Assembly: GCA_934394985.1 (NCBI GenBank)
Contig: CAKRRF010000006.1
Coordinates: 18,251-82,250 of the forward strand
DNA: 64,000 bases
From: an uncultured Marvinbryantia sp.
Lineage (GTDB): Bacteria; Bacillota; Clostridia; Lachnospirales; Lachnospiraceae
Reading direction: 5' to 3'
The translations under genes were made by a program, and so were the position numbers. Position 1 is the first letter of the stretch; every line of letters starts with the position of its first letter. Under the pieces are notes generated by a model. The model did no database searches, had not been told where the DNA came from, and worked only from the letters and a program-made list of their open reading frames with translations. Below, piece by piece: positions 35,863 to 43,324 of the stretch.

Positions 35863-37167
35863 ATGGCAACAATCAATGATTCTAAAAACTGGGGATTTGA
35901 AACAAAACAGCTGCATATCGGACAGGAACAGGCCGATCCTGTTACTGATGCAAGAGCAGTTCCGATTTATGCAACGACCTCTTATGTATTCCACAATTCA
36001 CAGCATGCAGCAGACAGATTTGGTTTAAGAGATGCAGGAAATATTTATGGAAGACTGACGAATCCGACAGAAAGTGTATTTGAAGAACGTATCGCAGCAT
36101 TGGAGGGTGGAAGCGCAGCACTGGCAGTAGCATCAGGAGCAGCAGCAATTTCCTATACTTTCCAGGCACTGGCAAAGGCGGGAGAACATATTGTGGCAGC
36201 AAAGACGATCTACGGCGGAACATCCAATCTGCTTGCACATACATTGCCGCTGACATCCGGTATCACTACAACCTTTGTAGATCCTGAAGTGGAAGGCTCT
36301 TTCGAAGCAGCTATTCAGGAAAATACAAAAGCGATCTTTATCGAGACACTGGGAAACCCAAATTCCAACCTGATTGATATTGAAGCAGTTGCAAAAGTAG
36401 CCCATGCACACAATATTCCACTGGTAGTGGATTCCACATTTGCGACACCTTTCCTGATTCGTCCGCTGGAATACGGAGCAGATATCGTAGTACATTCTGC
36501 AACGAAATTCATCGGTGGACATGGAACTGCCATCGGTGGTGTGATCATCGACGGAGGAAGCTTTGACTGGAAGGCATCCGGCAAATATCCATGGATCTCA
36601 GATCCAAACCCAAGCTATCACGGAGTATCCTTCAGCGAAGCGGCAGGACCGGCAGCATTTGTAACCTATATCCGTGCCGTACTCCTTCGTGATACCGGTG
36701 CTACCCTTTCTCCATTCCACGCATTTATCTTTCTGCAGGGGCTGGAAACACTTTCTCTGAGAGTAGAAAGACATGTGAGCAATGCACTGAAGATTGTAGA
36801 ATACCTGAACAATCATCCACAGGTAGAAGCAGTACACCATCCATCACTGCCAAGTGAACCAAGCCACGAACTTTACAAAAAATACCTTCCAAACGGTGGC
36901 GGATCCATCTTCACATTTGAGATCAAAGGGGATGAAAAGACAGCACAGAACTTTATCGATCATCTGTCCATCTTCTCACTGCTGGCCAATGTAGCTGATG
37001 TAAAATCACTGGTTATTCATCCGGCAACTACGACACACAGCCAGTGCACCGAAGAAGAACTGTTAGATCAGGGTATTAAGCCAAATACCATCCGTCTTTC
37101 TATCGGTATTGAAAAAGTAGAAGACTTGATCGCAGCACTGGATGCAGCCTTTGAAGCAGTAAAATAA
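35863..37167 (+). CDS. metY: O-acetylhomoserine sulfhydrylase (MetY type)
   Basis: A 434-residue PLP enzyme of the Cys/Met metabolism family that makes homocysteine from O-acetylhomoserine and sulfide, or can act as a cysteine synthase on O-acetylserine. The PLP lysine is Lys215 in VVHSATKFIGGHG; the cofactor-phosphate loop ASGAAAISY and the GRLTNPTESVFEERIAALEGG segment are typical of the ~430-residue MetY branch. ACGGAGGAATATCATC precedes ATG. No S-box riboswitch was seen in the leader; a weak promoter TTAGAC-N18-TACTAT lies at 35699-35728. It converges on luxS, which recycles the same sulfur metabolites. Confidence 0.94.
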   Translation: MATINDSKNWGFETKQLHIGQEQADPVTDARAVPIYATTSYVFHNSQHAADRFGLRDAGNIYGRLTNPTESVFEERIAALEGGSAALAVASGAAAISYTFQALAKAGEHIVAAKTIYGGTSNLLAHTLPLTSGITTTFVDPEVEGSFEAAIQENTKAIFIETLGNPNSNLIDIEAVAKVAHAHNIPLVVDSTFATPFLIRPLEYGADIVVHSATKFIGGHGTAIGGVIIDGGSFDWKASGKYPWISDPNPSYHGVSFSEAAGPAAFVTYIRAVLLRDTGATLSPFHAFIFLQGLETLSLRVERHVSNALKIVEYLNNHPQVEAVHHPSLPSEPSHELYKKYLPNGGGSIFTFEIKGDEKTAQNFIDHLSIFSLLANVADVKSLVIHPATTTHSQCTEEELLDQGIKPNTIRLSIGIEKVEDLIAALDAAFEAVK

Positions 37168-37178
37168 GAGAAAAAATG

Positions 37179-37202
37179 AGCCCACGGTTTCGGCCGTGGG
37201 CT
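37179..37202. terminator. Shared terminator of metY and luxS
   Basis: AGCCCACGG-TTTCGG-CCGTGGGCT. The good T run (six T) is on the minus strand, serving luxS best; on the plus strand only TTG follows. Confidence 0.82.
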
Positions 37203-37212
37203 TGTAGATGAA

Positions 37213-37689
37213 TTAGTCGTGATAGACGAGACGATCTTCGGTGATGTTTTCCAGAACCTGAAGATAACGGTTTGCCAGGTAGTGTGCCATTGGCAGATTC
37301 AGATCCAGATAGTTGCCGCAGTCTCGCGGAGAGGCACCAGGGATTTCACCTTCATAGTCTTTGATGAACTGGTACATTTCGATCATAAGATCTACGATAT
37401 CTCTGGATTCATAGTCTCCGGCCAGAATCAGATAAAAGCCGGTACGGCAGCCCATTGGTCCAAAGTATACCGTTTTATCTTTGTACTTCGGATGATTCCG
37501 TAAAAACGTAGCACCCAGATGTTCGATGGCGTGAATCTCTGCTGTATTCATTACCGGTTCCAGATTTGGTGTGGTCATGCGAAGATCAAAGGTAGTCAGA
37601 ACCTCGGCACCCACATGATCCTTTCGGGATACATAGATCCCTGGTCTTAAAGTAAGATGATTGACCGTAAAGCTTGCTATTTTTTCCAT
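37213..37689 (-). CDS. luxS: S-ribosylhomocysteine lyase
   Basis: LuxS splits S-ribosylhomocysteine into homocysteine and the AI-2 precursor DPD, recycling SAM by-product. The 158-residue protein carries all key residues: zinc ligands His53 and His57 in HAIEH plus Cys124, catalytic Glu56 and Cys81 in MGCRTGFY. ATG 37689 follows GAAGGAGAACCACTTATT; the longer frame to 37770 is discarded. It is a single gene convergent with metY. Confidence 0.97.
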   Translation of the reverse strand: MEKIASFTVNHLTLRPGIYVSRKDHVGAEVLTTFDLRMTTPNLEPVMNTAEIHAIEHLGATFLRNHPKYKDKTVYFGPMGCRTGFYLILAGDYESRDIVDLMIEMYQFIKDYEGEIPGASPRDCGNYLDLNLPMAHYLANRYLQVLENITEDRLVYHD

Positions 37690-37839
37690 AATAAGTGGTT
37701 CTCCTTCGTTTTCAATATTTGTGCAGATGTCATTTGTTCTTAGTATGAAGCAAGAAGATAGAAAAGTCAATCGTCGGTTTCGGGTTTCCAGGCCTGTAAA
37801 TCTTCATAAAAAATTCACAAAATATTATAAAACAGGGTA

Positions 37840-37867
37840 TTGAATTTTCTGAAAAAAGTGGTAGAAT
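37840..37867 (+). promoter_or_regulatory. Promoter of the small lipoprotein gene
   Basis: TTGAAT, 16 bases, TAGAAT (37862-37867), giving a leader of about 40 bases. Confidence 0.6.
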
Positions 37868-37913
37868 AGCTTCAGTGTTAAAGAAAAGCACTCATAAAGA
37901 GGAGGAATTTATC

Positions 37914-38150
37914 ATGAAAAAGAAATTATTAGCATTAACAGCAGTTGTTGCATTAGCAGGCGTTGTTATGGTTGGATGTGGAAGCAGCAAGAAAGAAACA
38001 GAAGCAGCTACAGAAGCAGCTACTACAGCAGTTACAGAAACTACAGAAGCAGCTACAGAAGCAGCTACTACTGTTGAAACAGAAGAAGCTACAACAGAAG
38101 CAGCTACAGAGGCAGCTTCCGAAGCAGCTACAACAGAAGCAGCAGAATAA
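37914..38150 (+). CDS. Small Glu/Ala/Thr-repeat lipoprotein
   Basis: A 78-residue predicted lipoprotein. Residues 1-22 form a signal with lipobox VMVGC (Cys22). The rest of the mature part after GSSKK is a low-complexity run of EAAT and related units with a net negative charge and no folded domain in sight. ATG 37914 follows AAAGAGGAGGAATTTATC; the upstream ATG at 37875 is ignored because a lipoprotein signal begins at MKKKLLAL. It has its own promoter and terminator. Function unknown: the acidic tail would hang off the membrane into the wall. Confidence 0.85.
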   Translation: MKKKLLALTAVVALAGVVMVGCGSSKKETEAATEAATTAVTETTEAATEAATTVETEEATTEAATEAASEAATTEAAE

Positions 38151-38176
38151 TTCAATTCGAATTAAGAAGCGAACAG

Positions 38177-38210
38177 GCACTGTGGGAATTTTCTCACGGT
38201 GCTTTTTTTT
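38177..38210 (+). terminator. Terminator after the small lipoprotein gene
   Basis: GCACTGTGGGA pairs with TCTCACGGTGC (with G-T pairs), followed by eight T residues. Confidence 0.85.
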
Positions 38211-38271
38211 ATACGGTTTTTAGTGTATACTTAGTAACAGAAAAACAGGTAAAACGGAAAGGAGCCGTGCA

Positions 38272-38817
38272 ATGAGAGTAGGAATGGGATATGACGTACA
38301 TCGTCTGGTGGAAGGACGAAAGCTGATCCTTGGAGGAGTGGAGATCCCTTATGAAAAAGGACTGTTGGGACATTCGGATGCAGATGTGCTACTTCATGCG
38401 ATCATGGATGCCCTTCTGGGAGCGGCAGCCCTGGGAGATATCGGAAAGCATTTTCCGGATACAGATCCGGCTTATGAAGGTATTTCCAGTATCAAGCTGC
38501 TGGAGCATGTAGGGACATTGCTGGAAGAGCATAATTATGTGATTGAGAATATTGATGCAACCATCATTGCTCAGAGACCGAAGATGCTGCCACATATTCC
38601 ACAGATGGTAAAAAATGTGGCCAGTGCCCTGGGACTGGAAGAAAGTCAGATCAATATTAAGGCAACGACAGAAGAAGGACTGGGATTCACCGGAAGCGGG
38701 GAAGGAATCTCTTCCCAGGCGATCTGTCTGCTGCTGCCGATCATGGATATCAGCAGCTTTGATTATATGGAACGTGCAGAAGGCTGCGGCGGTTGCGGCG
38801 GCTGTAAGAGCAGGTAA
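38272..38817 (+). CDS. ispF: 2-C-methyl-D-erythritol 2,4-cyclodiphosphate synthase with Cys-rich tail
   Basis: IspF closes the cyclodiphosphate ring in the MEP isoprenoid pathway. Zinc ligands Asp8, His10 and His42 and the HSDADV motif are present. The protein is 181 residues, about 20 longer than usual: after the normal end (SSQAICLLL, ~155) comes [16 protein letters not shown] and then [11 protein letters not shown], a glycine/cysteine tail with three evenly spaced Cys. The start has AAAGGAGCCGTGCA in front. The tail could bind metal or come from a lost neighbour; its purpose is not known to me. Confidence 0.94.
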   Translation: MRVGMGYDVHRLVEGRKLILGGVEIPYEKGLLGHSDADVLLHAIMDALLGAAALGDIGKHFPDTDPAYEGISSIKLLEHVGTLLEEHNYVIENIDATIIAQRPKMLPHIPQMVKNVASALGLEESQINIKATTEEGLGFTGSGEGISSQAICLLLPIMDISSFDYMERAEGCGGCGGCKSR

Positions 38818-38821
38818 GTCT

Positions 38822-39967
38822 ATGGCAGTATTAAAAAAAACGGAGCGGGCAAAGGCGAGAAAGCTCTGGGAAGAAGTGTTTGATGAGGATACGGAACAGT
38901 TCCTGGATTATTATGATTCCTGTGTGGCCGATCATAATCAGATTTTGGCAGAACGGGATGGCGATGAGCTGGTGTCCATGGTACAGCTAAATCCTTATCA
39001 GGTGCATATGGGAGAGTGTACGGCAAACAGCTATTATATTGTGGCAGTGGCCACCAGAGAAGAATGTCGTCATCAGGGACGCATGAGGCATCTGCTGACA
39101 GAGGCAATAGAAAGAATGTATCAGGAAAAGGTACCGTTTACGTTTCTGATGCCGGCATCAGAATCCATCTATTTGCCCTTTGATTTTGTGACCGTATATC
39201 AGCAGAGTATGTTTGCCTGCGGGGCAGAGACCGGAGAAGGCACGGACAGAGCGTGGCACTGTGTACCCTGTAGAAGGGATCAGTTAACAGAACTGACAGA
39301 ATGGTCAGATGCTTTTTTACAGAAGCACAGTAAGATCGCTACAGTGAGAACCGAAGATTACTATCAGCGCATCTGGAAAGAACAGGAATCCATGAACGGA
39401 CAGATCCTGCTTTTTTATGAAGGAACGAAGATGAGAGGTTACTGTTTTACCGGATATGAAGGCAGTGGAGAAGCCTGGGAAATTGCAGTGGAGTCCGGGA
39501 AGCAGGAAAATGGTGTGACAGAAGCAGAAGGTCACGCATGGGCAAACCGCAGGGCAGTGGAAGCACTGACACATTGGTTTGGCGAAAAGGAATGGCTGCC
39601 TGTACGGATCTGCGGTTTTCTGCCTGGCACGAAGATAGAGGGCATTTTGTTGAAAGAGATAAGTTATCGGCCGATGACCATGGTGAGGATCATTCATCTG
39701 GGAGAATTTGTGAAACGTCTTCGAGCCAGAGAAGAGGTCGAGTTTGAACTGAACATAACCGATCCGATACAAAAAGAAAACAGTGGAACATTCCGATTCT
39801 GCCTTGGAAGAGAACCAGGCAGGATGGAAAGAACAGAAAACGGCGCAGCACCGAAGATGACGATTGCAGAGCTGACAGCGGCAATATTTGGAGTTATCCG
39901 GACGGATAAGATCCCTCAGAATCAGATAGAGCTTTTGCATCCGGTATATCTGAATGAGCTTGTCTGA
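38822..39967 (+). CDS. GNAT acetyltransferase, Eis-like
   Basis: A 381-residue protein with an N-terminal GNAT acetyl-CoA site (VATREECRHQGRMRHLLTEAI at about residues 78-98), a second degenerate GNAT-like part and a C-terminal SCP2-like domain with FRFCLGREPG. This three-part plan matches Eis-type enzymes, which acetylate amines of drugs or proteins; the substrate is unknown. ATG 38822 lies four bases after the ispF stop with AGCAGG in front. A frame beginning at 38615 inside ispF is rejected. Confidence 0.85.
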   Translation: MAVLKKTERAKARKLWEEVFDEDTEQFLDYYDSCVADHNQILAERDGDELVSMVQLNPYQVHMGECTANSYYIVAVATREECRHQGRMRHLLTEAIERMYQEKVPFTFLMPASESIYLPFDFVTVYQQSMFACGAETGEGTDRAWHCVPCRRDQLTELTEWSDAFLQKHSKIATVRTEDYYQRIWKEQESMNGQILLFYEGTKMRGYCFTGYEGSGEAWEIAVESGKQENGVTEAEGHAWANRRAVEALTHWFGEKEWLPVRICGFLPGTKIEGILLKEISYRPMTMVRIIHLGEFVKRLRAREEVEFELNITDPIQKENSGTFRFCLGREPGRMERTENGAAPKMTIAELTAAIFGVIRTDKIPQNQIELLHPVYLNELV

Positions 39968-40036
39968 TAAGTTCGTGAAAAAGAAAAAATCCTGACAGAA
40001 ATCATGGTCAGATAAAAATGAGGAGAGAATACTATT

Positions 40037-40543
40037 ATGGAAGAAAAAGAAGTGGTAGAATTACGGGCACATCATTTATTATGTATGCCGATGTATTCCG
40101 GACACGGATATAGTGAAGAATTTTGTCAGCATATGTCGGAGGTCATCGACTATCTGCATACAGGAAAGGCATCCTTACGGATTCTTCCTACACCCGATGA
40201 GGTGTGCAGCCATTGTCCGAATCTGCAGCCGGTGTCGGAGGCAGAAGTGGATCTGGAAGGAAATGCACTGAATCTGGAGCTGGTACGATCCGAAGATCCA
40301 CGGGTGGCAGGTCGATCCTGTAAACATGAATCACGTACCTCCACAAAAGACAGTATGCTGCTGGAAGCCTTCGGGCTGACCGGAGGCACTGTGTATACCG
40401 CAGAGGAACTGGTGGCAACTGTGCAGAAACATATGACAGAAGCAGTGTTTGAAAAATCCTGCGGAAAATGTTCATGGAGGGAACAGGGACTGTGTAATTA
40501 TCAGATGTGGACGGAGAATTTTTCAAAGCTGTTTTCCAGATAA
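40037..40543 (+). CDS. DUF1284 family protein
   Basis: A 168-residue protein matching DUF1284, with RAHHLLCM at residues 10-17, a CSHCPNL pair in the middle, and SCGKCSWREQGLC near the end. The paired cysteines suggest an iron-sulfur cluster or zinc site. I know of no established function. GAGGAGAGAATACTATT precedes the start. It is a lone gene between the GNAT gene and cysS. Confidence 0.83.
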   Translation: MEEKEVVELRAHHLLCMPMYSGHGYSEEFCQHMSEVIDYLHTGKASLRILPTPDEVCSHCPNLQPVSEAEVDLEGNALNLELVRSEDPRVAGRSCKHESRTSTKDSMLLEAFGLTGGTVYTAEELVATVQKHMTEAVFEKSCGKCSWREQGLCNYQMWTENFSKLFSR

Positions 40544-40589
40544 TCCACAGAAGTCATGTTGACGAAGCGGTGTTTTTCCACTCGTTTTG

Positions 40590-40618
40590 TTGACAAATGC
40601 CTGTTTTTTTCATACACT
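40590..40618 (+). promoter_or_regulatory. cysS operon promoter
   Basis: Consensus TTGACA, 17 bases, TACACT (40613-40618). Transcription near 40625 leaves a 56-base leader, too short for a T-box. Confidence 0.75.
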
Positions 40619-40637
40619 TAGATATGATAGAAAGATG

Positions 40638-40657
40638 TTGGGGGCAAAAGCCCCCAA
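40638..40657 (+). repeat. Leader hairpin before cysS
   Basis: TTGGGGGC-AAAA-GCCCCCAA, a perfect 8-base stem, lies early in the predicted cysS leader with no T run. It may protect the 5' end of the message. Confidence 0.55.
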
Positions 40658-40680
40658 ATATGATAAAATGGAGAAATGAC

Positions 40681-42090
40681 ATGAGAGTTTATAATACGAT
40701 GACAAAGAAAAAAGAGGAGTTTGTACCTCTGATACCGGGAAAGGTAAGTATGTATGTATGCGGTCCGACTGTGTACAACCTGATTCATATCGGAAATGCC
40801 CGTCCGATGATTGTATTTGATACTGTAAGACGTTATATGGAACATAAGGGATATGAAGTAAATTATGTATCCAATTTTACCGATGTAGATGACAAGATTA
40901 TCAAAAAAGCCATTGAAGAAGGTGTGAGTGCGGAAGAAGTATCCCAGCGCTACATCGCAGAATGTAAGAAAGATATGGCAGATATGAATGTAAAGCCTGC
41001 GACCACACATCCGCTGGCTACTCAGGAGATCGATGGTATGATTGATATGATCTCCACACTGATTGAGAAAGGCTATGCCTATCCTGCAGCAGACGGAACG
41101 GTATATTTCCGTACCCGCCAGTTTAAGGAATATGGCAAGCTGTCTCATAAGAATCTGGATGATTTACGTGCAGGAAACCGTTCTCTGCTGGTATCCGGAG
41201 AGGATCAGAAAGAAGATCCACTGGATTTCGTACTCTGGAAGCCAAAGAAAGAGGGAGAACCTTCCTGGCCGTCTCCATGGTGCGACGGACGTCCGGGATG
41301 GCATATTGAATGCTCCGTGATGTCTAAAAAGTATCTGGGAGAAGAAATCGATATTCATGCAGGCGGAGAGGATCTGATTTTCCCGCATCATGAGAATGAG
41401 ATTGCGCAAAGCGAATGCTGCAACGGAAAAGAATTTGCAAAATACTGGCTGCATAACGCATTTCTGAATATTGACAACCGCAAGATGTCCAAGTCTCTTG
41501 GTAACTTTTTCACTGTTCGTGAGATCGGAGAAAAATATGATCTGCAGGTACTGCGTTTCTTCATGCTCAGCGCGCATTACAGAAGCCCGCTGAACTTCAG
41601 TGCAGATCTGATGGAAGCATCCAAGAATGCGCTGGACCGTATTATCAATGCTGTAGAGAACCTGAAATTCCTGGCAGGCAGTGGCGTGGATGGTGAGATG
41701 ACTGAGGCAGAACAGAAGGAAGCCGAAGGACTGGCTGAATACGAGAAGAAGTTTGACGAAGCCATGGATGATGACTTTAATACTGCAGATGCCATTGCGG
41801 CGATTTTTGAACTGGTAAAATATGCGAACAGCAATGTGACAGCAGAAAATACAAAGGTATTTATCAACACAGTAAAAGATAAAATCGTCAGTCTGGCTGA
41901 TATTCTGGGACTGATTGTGGAAAAAGAAGAAGAAATTCTGGACAGCGATATTGAAAAGCTGATCGAAGAACGTCAGGCAGCCAGAAAAGAAAAGAATTTT
42001 GCAAGAGCAGATGAGATTCGTAACCTTCTGCTGGAAAAAGGTATTGTGTTAAAGGATACCAGAGAAGGCGTAAAATGGGAGAGAGCATAA
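40681..42090 (+). CDS. cysS: Cysteinyl-tRNA synthetase
   Basis: CysRS charges tRNA-Cys. The 469-residue class I synthetase has the HIGH-type motif in LIHIGNARP, the zinc Cys in MYVCGPTVYN, GWHIECSVMS, HHENEIAQ and the KMSKS motif NRKMSKSLGNF. ATG 40681 follows TGGAGAAATGAC; the longer frame from 40597 starts inside the promoter. It leads an operon with mrnC and rlmB, whose starts overlap or lie close, an arrangement widespread in Firmicutes. Confidence 0.97.
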   Translation: MRVYNTMTKKKEEFVPLIPGKVSMYVCGPTVYNLIHIGNARPMIVFDTVRRYMEHKGYEVNYVSNFTDVDDKIIKKAIEEGVSAEEVSQRYIAECKKDMADMNVKPATTHPLATQEIDGMIDMISTLIEKGYAYPAADGTVYFRTRQFKEYGKLSHKNLDDLRAGNRSLLVSGEDQKEDPLDFVLWKPKKEGEPSWPSPWCDGRPGWHIECSVMSKKYLGEEIDIHAGGEDLIFPHHENEIAQSECCNGKEFAKYWLHNAFLNIDNRKMSKSLGNFFTVREIGEKYDLQVLRFFMLSAHYRSPLNFSADLMEASKNALDRIINAVENLKFLAGSGVDGEMTEAEQKEAEGLAEYEKKFDEAMDDDFNTADAIAAIFELVKYANSNVTAENTKVFINTVKDKIVSLADILGLIVEKEEEILDSDIEKLIEERQAARKEKNFARADEIRNLLLEKGIVLKDTREGVKWERA

Positions 42091-42569
42091 TGAACCAGAA
42101 TTATCTGGAGGCGCAGATGCAGCTGGAAGAGAAGGATCTGCGCCAGTATTCTCCGCTTGTACTGGCTTACATCGGGGACGGTGTGTTTGAACTGATGATC
42201 CGTACGATTATGGTAAGGCAGGATAACAGTCCGGTGCAGAAGCTTCATAAGCGTACCAGTACGCTGGTAAAGGCCGAGAATCAGGCAGATATGATGGATC
42301 GGATCATGGAGCATCTGACGGAAGAGGAAGAAGCTGTCTATCGGAGAGGCCGCAATGCCAGATCCTGTACCAAAGCCAAGAATGCGTCTACCGGAACCTA
42401 TCGGAAAGCAACAGGATTTGAAGCACTGATCGGTTATCTGTATCTTCAGAAAAAGACGGAACGTATGATTGATCTGGTGAAGATCGGCCTGGAAGGGGAA
42501 GACTTCAGGCGGATTGATACACACAATCATCACGGAGAAGACAAAGAACATAGCGGAAGGTGTGAATAG
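42090..42569 (+). CDS. mrnC: Mini-ribonuclease III
   Basis: A 159-residue RNase III catalytic domain without the RNA-binding domain, as in MrnC, which trims 23S rRNA ends in Firmicutes. It holds YSPLVLAYIGDGVFEL at residues ~19-34 (catalytic carboxylate region) and KASTGTYRKATGFEALIGYLYL-like second motif near 105-125. The ATG shares one base with the cysS stop (TAATG); GGGAGAGAGC lies upstream. Confidence 0.94.
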   Translation: MNQNYLEAQMQLEEKDLRQYSPLVLAYIGDGVFELMIRTIMVRQDNSPVQKLHKRTSTLVKAENQADMMDRIMEHLTEEEEAVYRRGRNARSCTKAKNASTGTYRKATGFEALIGYLYLQKKTERMIDLVKIGLEGEDFRRIDTHNHHGEDKEHSGRCE

Positions 42570-42577
42570 AGGAAACG

Positions 42578-43324
42578 ATGAGATACGAAGAATTGACAAT
42601 TGAAGGAAGAAATGCCGTTACCGAAGCATTTCGTTCCGGAAAAACCATTGATAAATTATTTGTTCTGGATGGATGTCAGGATGGTCCGGTCAGAACGATT
42701 ATCCGAGAAGCCAGAAAACATGATACGATTATCAACTTTGTGGCAAAAGAACGTTTGGATCAGATGAGTGAGACTGGAAAGCATCAGGGCGTCATTGCTA
42801 TGGCAGCAGCTTACGAATATGCGGAAGTAGAAGATATTCTGGCGCTGGCAGCAGAAAAGGGCGAACCACCGTTTATCTTTTTACTGGATAATATTGAAGA
42901 TCCTCATAATCTTGGAGCGATCATTCGTACAGCAAATCTGGCGGGAGCACATGGTGTAATTATTCCAAAGCGCCGCGCTGTGGGACTGACAGCGACGGTA
43001 GCCCGTACTTCAGCGGGAGCGCTGAATTATACACCGGTAGCGAAGGTGACAAATTTGAGCAAAACGATTGAAGAATTAAAAGAACAGGGAATGTGGTTTG
43101 TCTGTGCAGATATGGGCGGAGAAAGCATGTACCGTCTGAATCTGACCGGTCCGATCGGTCTGGTGATCGGTAACGAAGGAGAAGGTGTCAGCCGGCTGGT
43201 AAAAGAAAAATGTGACTATGTGGCTTCGATTCCGATGAAGGGAGATATCGATTCTCTGAATGCATCGGTGGCAGCGGGGGTATTAGCTTATGAAATTGTG
43301 CGTCAGAGACTTGGCGAAAAATAG
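42578..43324 (+). CDS. rlmB: 23S rRNA (guanosine-2'-O-)-methyltransferase, SpoU/TrmH family
   Basis: A 248-residue SpoU-family methyltransferase with an N-terminal substrate-binding domain (GRNAVTEAFRSGK) and the knotted catalytic domain with LDNIEDPHNLGAIIRTA, LVIGNEGEGVS and the final IPMKGDIDSLNASVAAGV. RlmB methylates G2251 of 23S rRNA in E. coli; the neighbours cysS and mrnC fit. GAGGAAACG precedes ATG. Confidence 0.92.
   Translation: MRYEELTIEGRNAVTEAFRSGKTIDKLFVLDGCQDGPVRTIIREARKHDTIINFVAKERLDQMSETGKHQGVIAMAAAYEYAEVEDILALAAEKGEPPFIFLLDNIEDPHNLGAIIRTANLAGAHGVIIPKRRAVGLTATVARTSAGALNYTPVAKVTNLSKTIEELKEQGMWFVCADMGGESMYRLNLTGPIGLVIGNEGEGVSRLVKEKCDYVASIPMKGDIDSLNASVAAGVLAYEIVRQRLGEK

Noticed and set aside
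37892..38155. Val/Ala/Ser-rich frame on the minus strand across the small lipoprotein
   Set aside because: It is the reverse reading of the EAAT repeat DNA, which stays open in several frames.
38615..38821. N-terminal extension of the GNAT gene into ispF
   Set aside because: The added residues are the shifted translation of ispF; a fitting start with AGCAGG occurs at 38822.
40619..40680. T-box or other riboswitch before cysS; S-box before metY
   Set aside because: The cysS leader is only ~56 bases with one simple hairpin. The gap before metY lacks S-box core motifs and is largely filled by the dispersed repeat.
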